DNA of 64,000 bases from Rugalucina vietnamica (Eukaryota; Mollusca; Bivalvia; Lucinida; Lucinidae). Each line of letters begins with the position of its first letter. The first letter of the stretch is position 1. Location: the NCBI GenBank assembly GCA_964017185.1, contig OZ024880.1, positions 31,462,329 through 31,526,328 of the forward strand, read 5' to 3'. Below are positions 11,409 through 21,590 of this stretch, in pieces. The translations under genes and the position numbers were made by a program. Below the pieces are notes generated by a model. The model was given only the letters and a program-made list of their open reading frames with translations, made no database searches and was not told the origin of the DNA.

Positions 11409-14400
11409 GTAATCTTGTTTTTGTTTTCTTTTCCAGCATCGGTTCCATATTCGATGCACTGTTATTCAGGCCTTTCCGTATTTGATAAATGGGTCATTTG
11501 GGTGAGTCTACTTTCATTTTAGAGGAGGGGGACGTCGGGAGTGATTTTTATTTTTGAACCCATTTTGTGATAATTTTTTAAGCAAGCAGTATAGCCCCAG
11601 ACGGGTTGCCGCGGTTGCGTATGTGCCATAAATAGGACGCTAGGCTTATAGCGAGGTCGCTCAAAGAGGAAAGCCGTTTGGATTCAAAGTCACATAAAGC
11701 ACGTGATTTTGCTAATGTTCAAGAGTGAGCGAAGTCTCTTAACGTACAGATATAGATACAGAGCTATTGGTATAAACAACTCTCATACATCCCAGCAAAA
11801 TAAAACTGACAAAGAAATCTGACATTTCTGCGGAATCATTTATGACGTCACATTTCGTATCTCGACGTCTATTAGCCAGATCACTGTGTCTGTTTCGCCT
11901 TTGACTATTCGGCTCACCTCTTATGTAGGAAGTGAAAATCAATAAATTTTGACTCATGCGACTTACTTATTGGTATTAATACAAAAGTTAAAATTCATAT
12001 AAATTATGACTTTACCTGTGGTGATGATCAGATTGAAAATGATCGACTCAGTAACTGAAGATAAATTATATGATCATATAGTTTTTGTCGATGTCGTCCT
12101 TAGGCTATGCCGAATTGTAATGAATAAATGAGCATGTACAGTTGTTTACAACAACCAATTTGAGAAGCCTAATATTCAAAATTTGAGCTGCTACAAAAAT
12201 AAAGAAAACAAGGACCAAAACGAAACGTCACGTATACGAGTATTTCAGTTGATCATAATCAGAGATATCTCAAGTGAACCCAAGTTTAAGGGTATTTTCA
12301 CCTAGATTATGAAAACTCAGCTAAGTTATACAGGTCTTTCTGCAAACATGATAGTGACGCGTTGGAACATACTATGATAGAGAGGGTAGACAGGTTACAC
12401 CGTTATATACCGTTATTAACGGCGAAGTAACGGAGACAACCTACGTGGCATTTACCTAGTAGTATAAAAATGCAAGCGATGTTGTCTACCCGTCATAGCT
12501 CAAATGGTAGAGGATACGACATACATAATGTTTATTCGGCGTTCAGGAAAGTTATGATGAGGTTTCGAATCCCTGTATTTCATTTAATTTTTATCATCTT
12601 TGTTGCTTTTTTGTAATTTCATTGTTTGTCTGTTTGTTTTTGTTTTGGTTGTTTTTGAAAAGAAAGCAGCAGCAGCAGCTTGTCTTCGTCTTCTCATCTT
12701 TCTTTCAAAATAACTGATTGGCAAACAAAAAGTAAAAATCAAAACGCAAAATAATGATAATAATAATAATGAATAAATAAATAAAATAAAAAAGATATTC
12801 GTTAAGCGGGATTCGAACCTGCGACAGCGACACTTCAGCAAAACATTATATACATGCATTGGGTCTAGCACTATACCACTGCGCTAATGTGATAACGACG
12901 AAAATTTAGGTTAAAATAGTTGAGTTAACAACAGTAGCAAAACTGGATTACCTATTTACAACAGTCGGCAATGCCCATTTACCGTTACATTCTCTGACGT
13001 CACTATCATGTTTATTGCCGAGACCTGTACATATGATATTTTCAGTTGAAAAAAAAAATATATTTTTTATCTTATGTTTACTCAAAACATATATACTTAA
13101 CAAACTTCCCAACGCACCCAGTAATACTATGTTAAATATTTCAAAAACGAAACGACTGTAGGTCTTCAAATTCTCTACATGATGAAAATAACCATTTTCA
13201 AACAGAAATTTTATAGAAAATCATGATCTTTTCAATAATGTTATTAGTAAAAAACAACACCCATTGACATGAAAGTCAGTTTTGTATCGAACAAAAAGCG
13301 TCTCAAAAAACTTCTTATTAACAACTTGATTTCGTAAGGATCCAGATCGTTTTATCTTACATGTACCCAGTACCTGGTGGATACTCGAACTCCATTTGCT
13401 CTAAAAGCGATTTCGCATTGATAGAAGGTGGCCAGGTCACAATTTTAAAACTGTTAGCCCACTGAGCAACGCAAATTTGAAACCAAACTTTTACCACTTG
13501 CATGTGAGTTATTGTTATTGTTGGAACGACAGACAGAATTAAAGGTGACTGCAAATGTCAATGATAAGAAGAAACGGTTGACGCCCAAACTAGAGGTACC
13601 ATGATATCATGCGACTTGTTAGAATAAAAAGGCGAAAATAAAACGCTATTGTTCCATTGATTGTAAACGTATTTTGAACGTACACGTATATGCGCTAAAC
13701 GAGCTACCCTCTCTACTTAGCCGGGCGCTCTAGTGAATAGTTCGACAGAGAGACGAATTCTTTTTTGTGACTTCTCATCAAGAAAACATGTCCGTGCAAT
13801 GAATACCACCTTAAACCCCACTTTTATATAGTAAAACTGGGGTATGCAGGGGTATACCTATTTTTCTTAGTTTTGCTTCAAAACATAGATTGTGGGTACT
13901 CATTAGAACCGCCTCGTCGAGGCGGTTCTAATGTGTACCCACAATCTATATTTTGAGCAAACTGAAAAAGAAAAATATAAAAAATAATACCATGAAAATT
14001 TACACTTTTTACTGGTGAAAAATCTCTGTATATTGCATGGGCAAGTTTTCATAATGCTATTTGACGAACTTAAAACTAATTCCATTCAAAGATTGCCAAA
14101 AGACAGTCACCACGAGCAGCAGGTGCAGAAAAACTGTATTTGCATGATCCTCCTATGACGTGGTCACGTGATTAAATTTATTTGAAATAATCTAGTCATT
14201 ATGGAGGCTTGTATAGGGTATTTTAGGATACGGGATATTGGCCTATTTTTTAAGGGATACTGGGATATTTGTGTGTTTTTTTATTTTGGGATATGGGATA
14301 TTTAGGATTTTTGGGATATGGGATATTGGAATTTATTTTGGGATACGAGTTAAATTAATTTTGGGATATGGGATATACTGGACGGTTTATTTTGGGATAT

Positions 14401-14863
14401 GGGATATTGCCTCCCCCCCCCTAACCAAGCCTCATTATGCGCAAATTTTCGTCAAGGAATAGTATGCAAAATTTGAAAGCTAAATTTTTAAGGAAACGAA
14501 AGGTATTCCATTTTTAAAATTGATGCGTTGGCAATCTTGCCAAAGTATTGATTGTGGGTATAAACGAGTACCCATAATCTATGTTTTGGATGAACAATAA
14601 GAACAATTGTATACCCCTTTATACCCCAGTTTTTCTATATATAAAATTAGGGTTCAAGGGGATAAACTTTTGATGGTCATGTTTTTCTGATGAATATTTT
14701 TGGACATTCATATAATACATGTATGATAGACTATTTTGGCAATTGTAGGATCCAGTGTCAGTGAATGCAGTGCAGACAAAGACTGTCCACCGGCAAGACC
14801 TTACTGCATATATCATATGCTAATTGCAGCAGGCTTTTGTTCATCGAAGAATGTAAGTATCAA

Positions 14864-14916
<53 letters not shown>

Positions 14917-16192
14917 TATATAGATGTATGATGTATGGTTGAAAAAGTCCAATGCAAAGGTGTGTTTTGCAATTTTATCGTTCAATATTCGAGAATATCT
15001 ACAATCTTTTAAAATCATCATATTTTTCTGATATTCTGTATAATTGTTTAGAATGTCACATGCCGCTTTTAATCGGTTCTAAAACATCACTTCACTATTA
15101 CTTAGAAAATGGCGTTTTCACTCAGTTAAGCCCGTCTCACACAGAACACACGGTTGGCCACCCGTGTAAACCGTACATACAACCGAATAAACCGTGGCCT
15201 TATCCGACTTACACTCGGGCCATTCGAGTGTATCCGTGTAAGCCGTGTATGATTTTTAAAACTTTTAAAAAACTGGCACGGGTGCGATGTCCGTGTATAA
15301 TAGTATAAGCGACCGTAGAAGACCGTGAGAGACCGTGTGAGCCCGTACGAGACCGTATATACAACCGTACATGCCAAAATTCAGCCAAAATTATCTCAAT
15401 GTTTATCAGTCTTATCATGATTTCTAATTCTCTTATTCTGTCATCTGCCATTTTGTAATAATGCTCCACGGAAAGTTCGAAAATTTATGAAGTCAAGCCA
15501 TCAAAACGAGTCAATTTATATCAAACCATACACGAATGTGTGATAATTCGAGCATAACTCGAACAAAAGTCGATGGGACCGTATATAGACTCTGTAAATG
15601 TCCAGTAAATCGTGTTAACGTCGTGTTTAATCGTACTAGGCCGTAATAGACCGAACTAGACCGTACTTGGAACCGTAAAACAATCGTATGAAAATCGTTT
15701 GCAAATCGTGTTCAAACCGTGACAAACATTGCTTGATCGAGTATATCCGTGCTTTGTTCGTACTCACTCTTGCTACATTCGAGTATAAATCGTACCAACT
15801 CATCCTCAGGCACGGTTGGAGCTCAATACTCGTACCAGTCAATCCGTGTATAACCGAGTAAACCGTATTGGAACCGTGTGCCCAACCGTGTTCTGTGTGA
15901 GACGGCCTTTAGTTCCGAGTCCTTTTAACGGTACGTGGACAATTCGGACCTTGATTAATTCGGACCTTGGCTAATTCGGACCTGATTCGGACCTCAGCTG
16001 TGGACAATTCGGACCTTGGCTAATTCCTTTTAACCTGTAGTGATTGAAAATGCATACATGTAACCTTTATCACTGAATGATTTGTGTTGCAAAGCATATG
16101 CTAAATAAGATGCTACATACGTAAAAATAATATGTTTATTTTTACAGGGACGAAAACGTGCAATTGAATTGAATGAGGCAATTGCTGCCTAG
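11336..16192 (+). CDS. Gene A: small secreted four-cysteine peptide precursor (3 exons)
   Basis: Spliced model: exons 11336-11408, 14749-14852 and 16148-16192, encoding 73 residues. Residues 1-24 (MKTVYMLTLLCLCVLLG...) form a signal peptide. Residues 25-59 hold the core with four Cys spaced x5, x6 and x10, a CPP motif after the second Cys, and GFC at the fourth. Exon 3 gives GRKR and a 10-residue tail. All junctions are GT/AG; phases 1 and 0 match gene B. Known biology: Gly followed by a basic cluster is the usual prohormone-convertase plus amidation site, so the likely product is a secreted peptide of about 35 residues with two disulfides and an amidated Asn. Function is not recognised; a neuropeptide or a defence peptide are both possible. 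Intron 1 (3.3 kb) and intron 2 (1.3 kb) are filled with mobile elements. A poly(A) signal lies 92 bases after the stop. Confidence 0.8.
11512..11660 (+). repeat. Dispersed repeat in gene A intron 1
   Basis: Matches 56945-57115: GGGAGTGATTTTTATTTTT, TATAGCCCCAGACGGG, CCATAAATAGGACGCTAGGC. Starts about 100 bases after the exon 1 donor. Confidence 0.6.
11661..12328. other. Intron 1 of gene A, no feature recognised
   Basis: AT-rich intronic sequence without identifiable structure. Confidence 0.4.
12490..12576 (+). other. tRNA-like sequence
   Basis: Box A CATAGCTCAAATGGTAGAGG and box B GGTTTCGAATCCC, about 20 bases too far apart for a plain tRNA; box A is close to the minus-strand one at 35946. 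Confidence 0.45.
12804..12892 (-). other. tRNA-like sequence with intron-like spacer
   Basis: Minus strand box A TAGCGCAGTGGTATAGTGC and a perfect box B AGGTTCGAATCC. The interval suggests an intron-containing tRNA or a tRNA-derived pseudogene. Confidence 0.5.
13030..13775. other. Intron 1 of gene A, no feature recognised
   Basis: AT-rich intronic sequence; open frames on the minus strand lack recognisable content. Confidence 0.4.
13776..14056 (+). mobile_element. Family A palindromic element in gene A intron 1
   Basis: CATCAAGAAAACATGTCCGT to GGGCAAGTTTTCATAATG, with an intact central palindrome (GAACCGCCTCGTCGAGGCGG). Confidence 0.8.
14210..14412 (+). repeat. GGGATAT-based short tandem repeat region
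   Basis: At least ten occurrences of GGGATAT(G) in phrases such as TTTTGGGATATGGGATATT, ending in a C-run. Confidence 0.7.
14546..14693 (-). mobile_element. Family A half element just before gene A exon 2
   Basis: Reverse-orientation left half: GAGTACCCATAATCTATGTT, the TATACCCC block and CATGTTTTTCTGATGA. The other half is missing. Ends 55 bases before exon 2. Confidence 0.65.
14749..14852 (+). CDS. Gene A exon 2 (cysteine core)
   Basis: Acceptor TTGTAG ends at 14748 and donor GTAAGT starts at 14853. Translation with the split codon gives Arg then SSVSECSADKDCPP..., with four Cys and ending SSKN. The similarity to gene B exon 2 (same Cys spacing, CPP, GFC) supports it as real coding sequence. 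Confidence 0.82.
14873..14912 (+). repeat. A-tract followed by TA repeat
   Basis: About 40 consecutive A (one short TA run after), directly downstream of the gene A exon 2 donor; possible retroposon tail. Confidence 0.6.
15129..15908. mobile_element. Harbinger-like element in gene A intron 2
   Basis: TIR AGCCCGTCTCACACAGAACA versus AGGCCGTCTCACACAGAACA, flanked by TTA on both sides (15126-15128 and 15909-15911), as in PIF/Harbinger elements. The 780-base interior is a field of degenerate ACCGT/ACGGT and CCGTGTA pentamer-like words. Open frames inside follow this low-complexity pattern and are not genes. Confidence 0.75.
15940..16026 (+). repeat. AATTCGGACCTTGG short tandem repeat
   Basis: Five copies of ATTCGGACCT at spacing of 11-34 bases, just right of the Harbinger-like element. 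Confidence 0.65.
16148..16192 (+). CDS. Gene A exon 3 (GRKR processing site and tail)
   Basis: Acceptor TTTACAG ends at 16147. Phase 0 reading gives GRKR, AIELNEAIAA and a stop. The first 15 bases are identical to gene B exon 3. Confidence 0.8.
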   Translation, partial: GRKRAIELNEAIAA

Positions 16193-16283
16193 TAGCATAG
16201 AAGTGGAGATAAAGAAGTATGTCTGGTTGGTTCTGTAATTCACCATATTTGTAACACAGCATTGAAGGAAATAATAGAAAAAT

Positions 16284-16289
16284 AATAAA
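16284..16289 (+). terminator. Poly(A) signal of gene A
   Basis: AATAAA, 92 bases after the gene A stop codon and in the right orientation. Confidence 0.6.
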
Positions 16290-16292
16290 GGC

Positions 16293-16943
16293 ACTAAAAT
16301 TATTAACTGTTGCTTTTCATTGGTTAACGCGGTTGTAACAGTTGCTCAGCAATCAATATGGAGTTGAACCTGAACAGTAGGTTATCTCAGTAGATAGTCA
16401 AAGAACAAATGATCCCGATTCCTCTTTTATTGCAACGTACTAGTTTTACCTATTAGAATCGTTATCTCCAAGGCAATAATTTTAGTTCATATCAGATTTT
16501 AATAAAATACTGTTTAAAAATTTATGACGCCATGATTGTACTGAAATTAATGCTCGCTCCAGGCTAATGAACAACAACCACCAAAACATCCTCCAGATGG
16601 CTTCATTATGTTGTTATTATCTGAGTCGTATCAGTTAAAAAGTAACAGACAAAATACGAAAATAAAAGTTGCTCGCACAATAACACATCCTAGATTTAAT
16701 TTGGATAGGCTCGTGCTGACTTAATAGAAGTTTGCCCATGGATGATACCTTTTCTCAGTATGTTTTCCAAATTCATTAGATCTTTTCGTTTTTTGTTTTT
16801 TTCTGTTTTCATAAATAATCAGGCACGTTTTCAACCAACGCTGATCTTTAATGCTCTCCTGAGTTCTTAAAAATGTCCGTTTGCTGTCGCCAGTGAAATT
16901 TTGTCCAAACATTTTACCCGTTACAATCGATCATCTGTATAAC
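16293..16943. other. Spacer between genes A and B
   Basis: 650 bases, AT-rich, no mobile element recognised. It presumably holds the gene B promoter; no clear TATA box was seen and it shows no obvious similarity to the gene A upstream region. Confidence 0.4.
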
Positions 16944-17004
16944 ATGAAGACCGCCGTTGTTTTGTGCTTTTGTTTCCTTATGGGATCAATCTACACTTCA
17001 GCAG
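16944..17004 (+). CDS. Gene B exon 1 (signal peptide)
   Basis: ATG at 16944 opens 20 codons of a signal peptide ending TSA, then one base before donor GTAAAC at 17005 (phase 1, as in gene A). Confidence 0.8.
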
Positions 17005-18556
17005 GTAAACGATATTTATTAATTTGTTTATCTATTTTTTTTAATTTTTATTTTAATTAATTAGTTAATTAATTAATTTATTTATTTATTTAGTAAGGGT
17101 GTTGCTTGACGTCTAGTTAAACATTTTTAGTAATTTCTTGATGGACTCGCTGCTCCTTGTGTCCTAAACCAGTTCTCTGGTGAACTTCAAGCGTCTTGTT
17201 CCAGAATACACAAACAAACTACATTTTATAGTTCCCGGACGATCGTAGTAGACTATCGTCACAGATTTACCGTTATAAATATGAATGACACCCCTGTTCT
17301 TATTCGTCAAACACATTAATTTAATTCACATACATACTGGTAAACCTGTGACGTAAGTCTACTCCAATCGTCCGGGATCTATACAAACAACACAAAGTAT
17401 TCAATATTATTGCACAACGAAATTAGATCTAACAGGTGTGTATTAAAGTAAAAAAAACAACAAATAAACATGTATTAATGCTGCCATTCGCGTGAGCACG
17501 TTTGCGGGCTGCTAACACACGGCTTTTAGTTATTCTGTTAACCGGGCTTCACACAAAACACGTGCTAGCGTTGAGCAATCGAACTCCACCCGGGACGAAT
17601 AAAAATGAAAGCACACATACTCGCTTCGGCGAGGCGGTTCTAACGTGTACCCACAATCTATGTTTTGAGCAAAAATAAGAAAAATATCAAAAATTTTCTA
17701 CTGACAATTTTCATTTCTGAACTTAAAAATTAATAATCGTTTTCATTTCTATTATAGCCAACTCAGAGTGCAGCTCCAATAGAGACTGTCCACCAGACAA
17801 ACCGATCTGTGTTGTCATATCCGAGGTGTCCGGGGGATTCTGTATACCAGCTAAGGTAAATGTCTATTTCTATGATCTGAAAGATCAAAAAGACATGCAA
17901 ATTGATAATTTTAAAGTTATTACAATAAGAAAAACTAACAACATGAACACTATACATATATGTATAAGTGTACGAGAACGTATTTACAAAAAACAATGTC
18001 AGAGGACAACCTACGCGTCTCGTACCATTAAAGTTCCGAAAGTGCATGCACCAAAAGTAGATGAATAGGATCGGCTTTTGCATGCACCTAATAAAATTCT
18101 TCTGATGATTATTCTAGTTAGCAATTTTCTTTGTTAAGACTAGGATAGATTTATGAATATAAAAAGGTACAAGTAGGCAAAGATCAGGAAAAGGCGCAAT
18201 CAGAAAAAGATTCCCACTCCAAAAACCGAGGTGGGAAACAAACAAACTAACAATCAGGTACTTATACCATGAAACAATCGTAAGCCGAATGGGCAGCTAT
18301 TTTCCCAATAGGTGGCCACTCAGTTACCTTAACTTAACTAAAAATATGAAAACATACATAAGGCGCCAACAGCACAAAAAATTTTAAACACCAAGACATA
18401 AAACAAAAAGAACCACCACAGAAGTATCGACTTGGAACTAAAAAGGCTATTTAACAGACACTGAACAGACTATAGACACATGCAAGCTATTCTTTGTTTC
18501 AGGGACGAAAACGTGCAGCAATGTTTAATACAGCTTCAGCAAGACCAAAGCGTTGA
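16944..18556 (+). CDS. Gene B: tandem paralogue of gene A, four-cysteine peptide precursor (3 exons)
   Basis: Spliced model: exons 16944-17004, 17758-17855 and 18503-18556, encoding 70 residues. Residues 1-20 (MKTAVVLCFCFLMGSIYTSA) are a signal peptide. Residues 21-53 carry the core (ANSECSSNRDCPPDKPIC..., later SGGFCIPAK) with the same C-x5-C-x6-C-x10-C pattern as gene A. Exon 3 gives GRKR followed by a 13-residue tail ending in RPKR. Phases are 1 and 0, as in gene A. The predicted mature peptide would end in Lys-amide instead of Asn-amide. Residues between the third and fourth Cys differ most between the copies, while the Cys frame, CPP and GRKR are kept. Intron 1 (0.75 kb) contains half of a family A element and intron 2 (0.65 kb) contains a family B retroposon. 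The family is not recognised. Confidence 0.83.
17615..17735 (+). mobile_element. Family A right half in gene B intron 1
   Basis: GGCGAGGCGGTTCTAACGTG, GTACCCACAATCTATG, GAGCAAAAATAAGAAAAATA, then the element is cut off. Ends about 25 bases before gene B exon 2. Confidence 0.7.
17758..17855 (+). CDS. Gene B exon 2 (cysteine core)
   Basis: Acceptor ATTATAG ends at 17757 and donor GTAAAT starts at 17856. The exon encodes the four-Cys core ending in IPAK in phase 0. Confidence 0.85.
18163..18450 (-). mobile_element. Family B retroposon in gene B intron 2
   Basis: Minus-strand copy with intact 3' end (AAAGGTACAAGTAGGCAAAG), truncated at its 5' end near GAAGTATCGACTTGGAAC. Confidence 0.75.
18503..18556 (+). 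CDS. Gene B exon 3 (GRKR processing site and tail)
   Basis: Acceptor TTTCAG ends at 18502. Translation GRKRAAMFNTASARPKR then TGA. It shares its first 15 bases with gene A exon 3. Confidence 0.82.
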   Translation, partial: GRKRAAMFNTASARPKR

Positions 18557-18601
18557 AGATTCCTCGTACATTGAACAAGCATGTATTTATACGATGACCA
18601 A

Positions 18602-18607
18602 AATAAA
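18602..18607 (+). terminator. Poly(A) signal of gene B
   Basis: AATAAA about 45 bases after the gene B stop. Confidence 0.6.
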
Positions 18608-18849
18608 CCACTCGTCAAAATTGTCTTAAGTTATGAATGACATTTGTTAATTTAAAATAGATTCCCATTGTGTTAGTAGCCGATTGTTAATCCTTGGTTT
18701 TTGGAGTGGGAAATTCCTTCTGATTGTGCCATTTTCTGATCATTGATTACTTATCATTTTGTATTCCATCGAGTGAAAAAAAAGAAATTTAAAGACAATC
18801 TAGAATTTAACAGGTCTATAAATTTATGTCAGCTATTTTTCCTGTTTAA

Positions 18850-18985
18850 TATATAGAAAGGTACCGATCAGGTAGGATCAGGAAAAGGCGCAATCAGAAA
18901 GAAAATCCCGCTCCAAAAACCGATGCGGAAAAACAAATTGATAATTAGGTACTTATTCTTAGAGAACATATCGTAATCGTAAGAC
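18850..18985 (-). mobile_element. Family B retroposon, short copy
   Basis: GGATCAGGAAAAGGCGCAAT, then TCCCGCTCCAAAAACC and TAGGTACTTAT; strongly 5' truncated. Confidence 0.65.
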
Positions 18986-19011
18986 AATCCATAAGGTTAG
19001 CAAGTCTATAA

Positions 19012-19289
19012 ATTACGAAAACTTGCCCATGCAATAAATATAGATTTTTTTAGCTCTAAAAACTGAAATTTTTTATTTGAAAAATTTTGATATTTTTCTT
19101 ATTTTTGCTCAAAACATAGATTGTGGGTACACGTTAGAACCGCATCGCCGAGGCGGTTCTAACGAGTACCCACAATATATGTTTTGGAGCAAAAATAAGA
19201 AAAATAGGTATACCCCTGCAAACCCCAGTTTTTCTATATAAAAGTGGGGTACGAGGGGTATATATTTCACAGACATGTTTTCCTGATGA
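19012..19289 (-). mobile_element. Family A palindromic element, reverse copy
   Basis: ATTACGAAAACTTGCCCATG at left, CATGTTTTCCTGATGA at right, central palindrome intact (GAACCGCATCGCCGAGGCGG). Confidence 0.8.
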
Positions 19290-19413
19290 ATTCATGTCAG
19301 CTCTTAGAACTGTATAGGTATAGTCCTGGCTGTTTCTGGCTCGTTCAATAGCCATTAACAAGCAAATACACGAGAACACTGTCGGGAAACAAACTCCCTG
19401 TAAGCTACCATTT

Positions 19414-19626
19414 GAGCCGCCTCGTGGGAAAACCCACAATGTGGTTTCCGAACAGGTCCGACACAAACCGACCTGTATAAGCACAGAAAAGAGCTAGAAG
19501 CTTGAAATTTGGGATTTAAGTAGAAGAGGAATAAATTATTGTACTATCCGAGTAGCGAAAACAAAGGCGCTGATCTGCGTCTTTGTTTTTGCCTTTGCAG
19601 ATTGTTGGTTTTCCCATGAGGCGGCT
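19414..19626 (+). mobile_element. Family C MITE, hairpin shortened
   Basis: GAGCCGCCTCGTGGGAAAAC to CCATGAGGCGGCT. The hairpin top is deleted (GCGCTGATCTGCG). Flanked by ATTT on both sides. Confidence 0.75.
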
Positions 19627-19849
19627 AATTTGTGTACACGTTAGTGACGTCGCAGGTAAATTTAACAGTTCGGTCGGATAATTTGTGGTGCCGTTTGAGT
19701 AACTTATTTGTGAAATATTTTATATCCTATCATATGCAGCGCACATAATTTATCATATAATTGTAAAACGTTTCACATGTTTTCCTCTGGTCGGTGATTC
19801 GGAAACTTGAAAGCTCCGTAGAGTTCAAAATGTTGACAAAGGTTAAGGT

Positions 19850-20170
19850 ACATGTTCATCATCCATAGTGCAAATTATATTTTCCTTTTGGTCCTTTGAG
19901 ATCAGCGAGAGTACATGTATTCTGAGAAATCAGAAAATTATTATCGGCTCAGATTAAGTTTCTAACTACGTTTAGTATATTTGGTCCCTTTATTTATTTT
20001 AATAGTCTTTGTATCGACTATCCTGTTAAAAGTTGCAAAATTACAGCAATTCTACTTCCATGTTGCCAAATCTATAGGGTCACTGAAGAGGCTTAATTAG
20101 CCGAAACCCCCCCCCCCCTTTCATTAATATGCTCACTGCTCTTAAAGGATCTCAGTTTTATTTTTATTCA
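19850..20170 (+). mobile_element. Second hammerhead-family element, ribozyme inactive
   Basis: Matches the 33235-33500 unit along its length (TTTGGTCCTTTGAGATCAGC, ATTATTATCGG, TTGCCAAATCTA). The ribozyme at 20077-20107 keeps GGGTCA, CTGAAGA, stem II and GAAAC, but the stem III and cleavage segment is replaced by a run of C. It ends with the family 3' end (CTCTTAAAGGATCTCAG). Confidence 0.65.
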
Positions 20171-20459
20171 AAGAATAAAAATATTGCTAAACAGCTTTTT
20201 AATATGTCGCATATGATAGAATATATGTAAAACATTTTTCTTTAATGATGGAGACACATGTAGCAGTGCGTGATTTCCGAAATCATGTGCAGTACGAACA
20301 CGCGCTCTATCGTACGACGCAAATACAAATTATAGCAAACACGGGCTTTGTTTCTCGACACTGTATATGGTAATAGGCAAAGCAACAGACATAAAAAAGA
20401 ACATAATGAACACAACTGAAGTATAGTGCAAATACTTTGACCGTGCCGATTAGTTACAT

Positions 20460-20770
20460 TTGCTTTACGATTACCCTACGATGACCGTACGATGTAATTT
20501 GTTGAATTTTCTTGCGGTCTCCGCAGGGCGACCTCACGATGTTCCTACGATTCTACGTCTTCCTACGATCGCTGTTGCTTCTGCGATTTTGCAACATACT
20601 GAACTTTGACAATTTTATTTTTAAAAACCGTAAGCCCGTAGGCCGTAGACACGTCGTAGTGGCATCATACGGAGGCGGTGCGGAGACCCTGCGGTCATCG
20701 CACGATTTTTTATGATAATTTGGGTACAAAAGTCGTGAGGTAACCCTAGGGTGATCGTGTTTGGCAGGAG
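20460..20770. mobile_element. ACGAT-rich probable TIR element
   Basis: Left ACGATTACCCTACGATGACC resembles the complement of the right end (ACGATCACCCTAGGGTTACC). The interior is rich in CCTACGAT and ACGTCGTAG words. No TSD resolved. Confidence 0.45.
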
Positions 20771-20919
20771 TCCTGTAAGTGGAGGCAACGTTTCGACATG
20801 ATCAACATGATCATAGCTTTTGGCTGGGGTCTAATCAAACAAATAAACATATAGATTTTCCACAATTTGTAGATTTTTTTTATTTACACAGATTTGTTGA
20901 CGTAATGACTATGTTTGTT

Positions 20920-21130
20920 TTATCCTTCCAGAATAACTCGAATGTTTCATTTGAACACGAATTGGGTTTTCCTTTAATCAAAATGAACATTAAGAACTTG
21001 CTAAAATTATTAAGAATGGATCCATTACACTCAATCTAATCAGCACTGCAGAAGCCCGTCTAGTGTTTATTGGCGTTCTGCATTTGGATTTTGCCAAACA
21101 GAGACAGCATGGTATAAATTCTGACATTAG
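20920..21130 (-). repeat. Inverted fragment of the array unit
   Basis: Complement of blocks seen at 4970, 30550 and 32830 (AAGAACTTGCTAAAATTATT, CAGCACTGCAGAAGCCC, ACAGCATGGTATAAATTCTG). Confidence 0.6.
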
Positions 21131-21174
21131 ATACGGTATGGAGGACTAACCAATGAATAAAATACAGATTTTTA

Positions 21175-21590
21175 GCTCGCCCGAGTCAAGGCTCATATGT
21201 GAGCTTATAGTAAAGCAGTCGTTCACAATTTCCAAGATCTTCTCCTCTGAAACCGCTGGGCCAATCAAAGCCAAACTTCATGTGGGACATCGTTAGGAAT
21301 GGGTAACGAAAGCTGGTATAAATGGTCCCGGTCACATGACCAAGGTGTAAATAGCAAAAACCTTTAAAAAATCTTCTTCTCCAGAACCTGAAGGCCTATG
21401 ATTTTGAAACTGAAACTTGGCATGAAGCATTGTGTAATAGAGCTCTAAAACGTTTTTATATCTCATGACCCTGGGATGACCTTGACCTATTTTACCGCAA
21501 CTGAGGTCAACTTAGGTTATCCATGCATTTGAATGGGCAAAATTAGTAAAATAACTGTCAAAAATTTTGCCACGTGTCTACGGTTATCAC
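21175..21590 (+). repeat. Family D-type interspersed repeat
   Basis: GGCTCATATGTGAGCTTATA, then conserved phrases such as GAAACCGCTGGGCCAATCAA and GGTCACATGACC that recur at 26520 and 44.2-45.3 kb. Confidence 0.55.

Larger units (their letters stand above)
12331..13027. mobile_element. TIR element with convergent tRNA-like sequences
   Basis: Lies in gene A intron 1. Ends are imperfect TIRs (CAGGTCT..., then AAACATGATAGTGACG) with TA on both sides. Inside are a plus-strand tRNA-like sequence (12490) and a minus-strand one (12892) facing each other, the same layout as the element at 35077. No ORF of note lies between them; the middle is T-rich, then A-rich. Confidence 0.6.

Noticed and set aside
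14952-15308. 118-codon ORF in gene A intron 2
   Set aside because: Its second half is the low-complexity ACCGT field of the Harbinger-like element.
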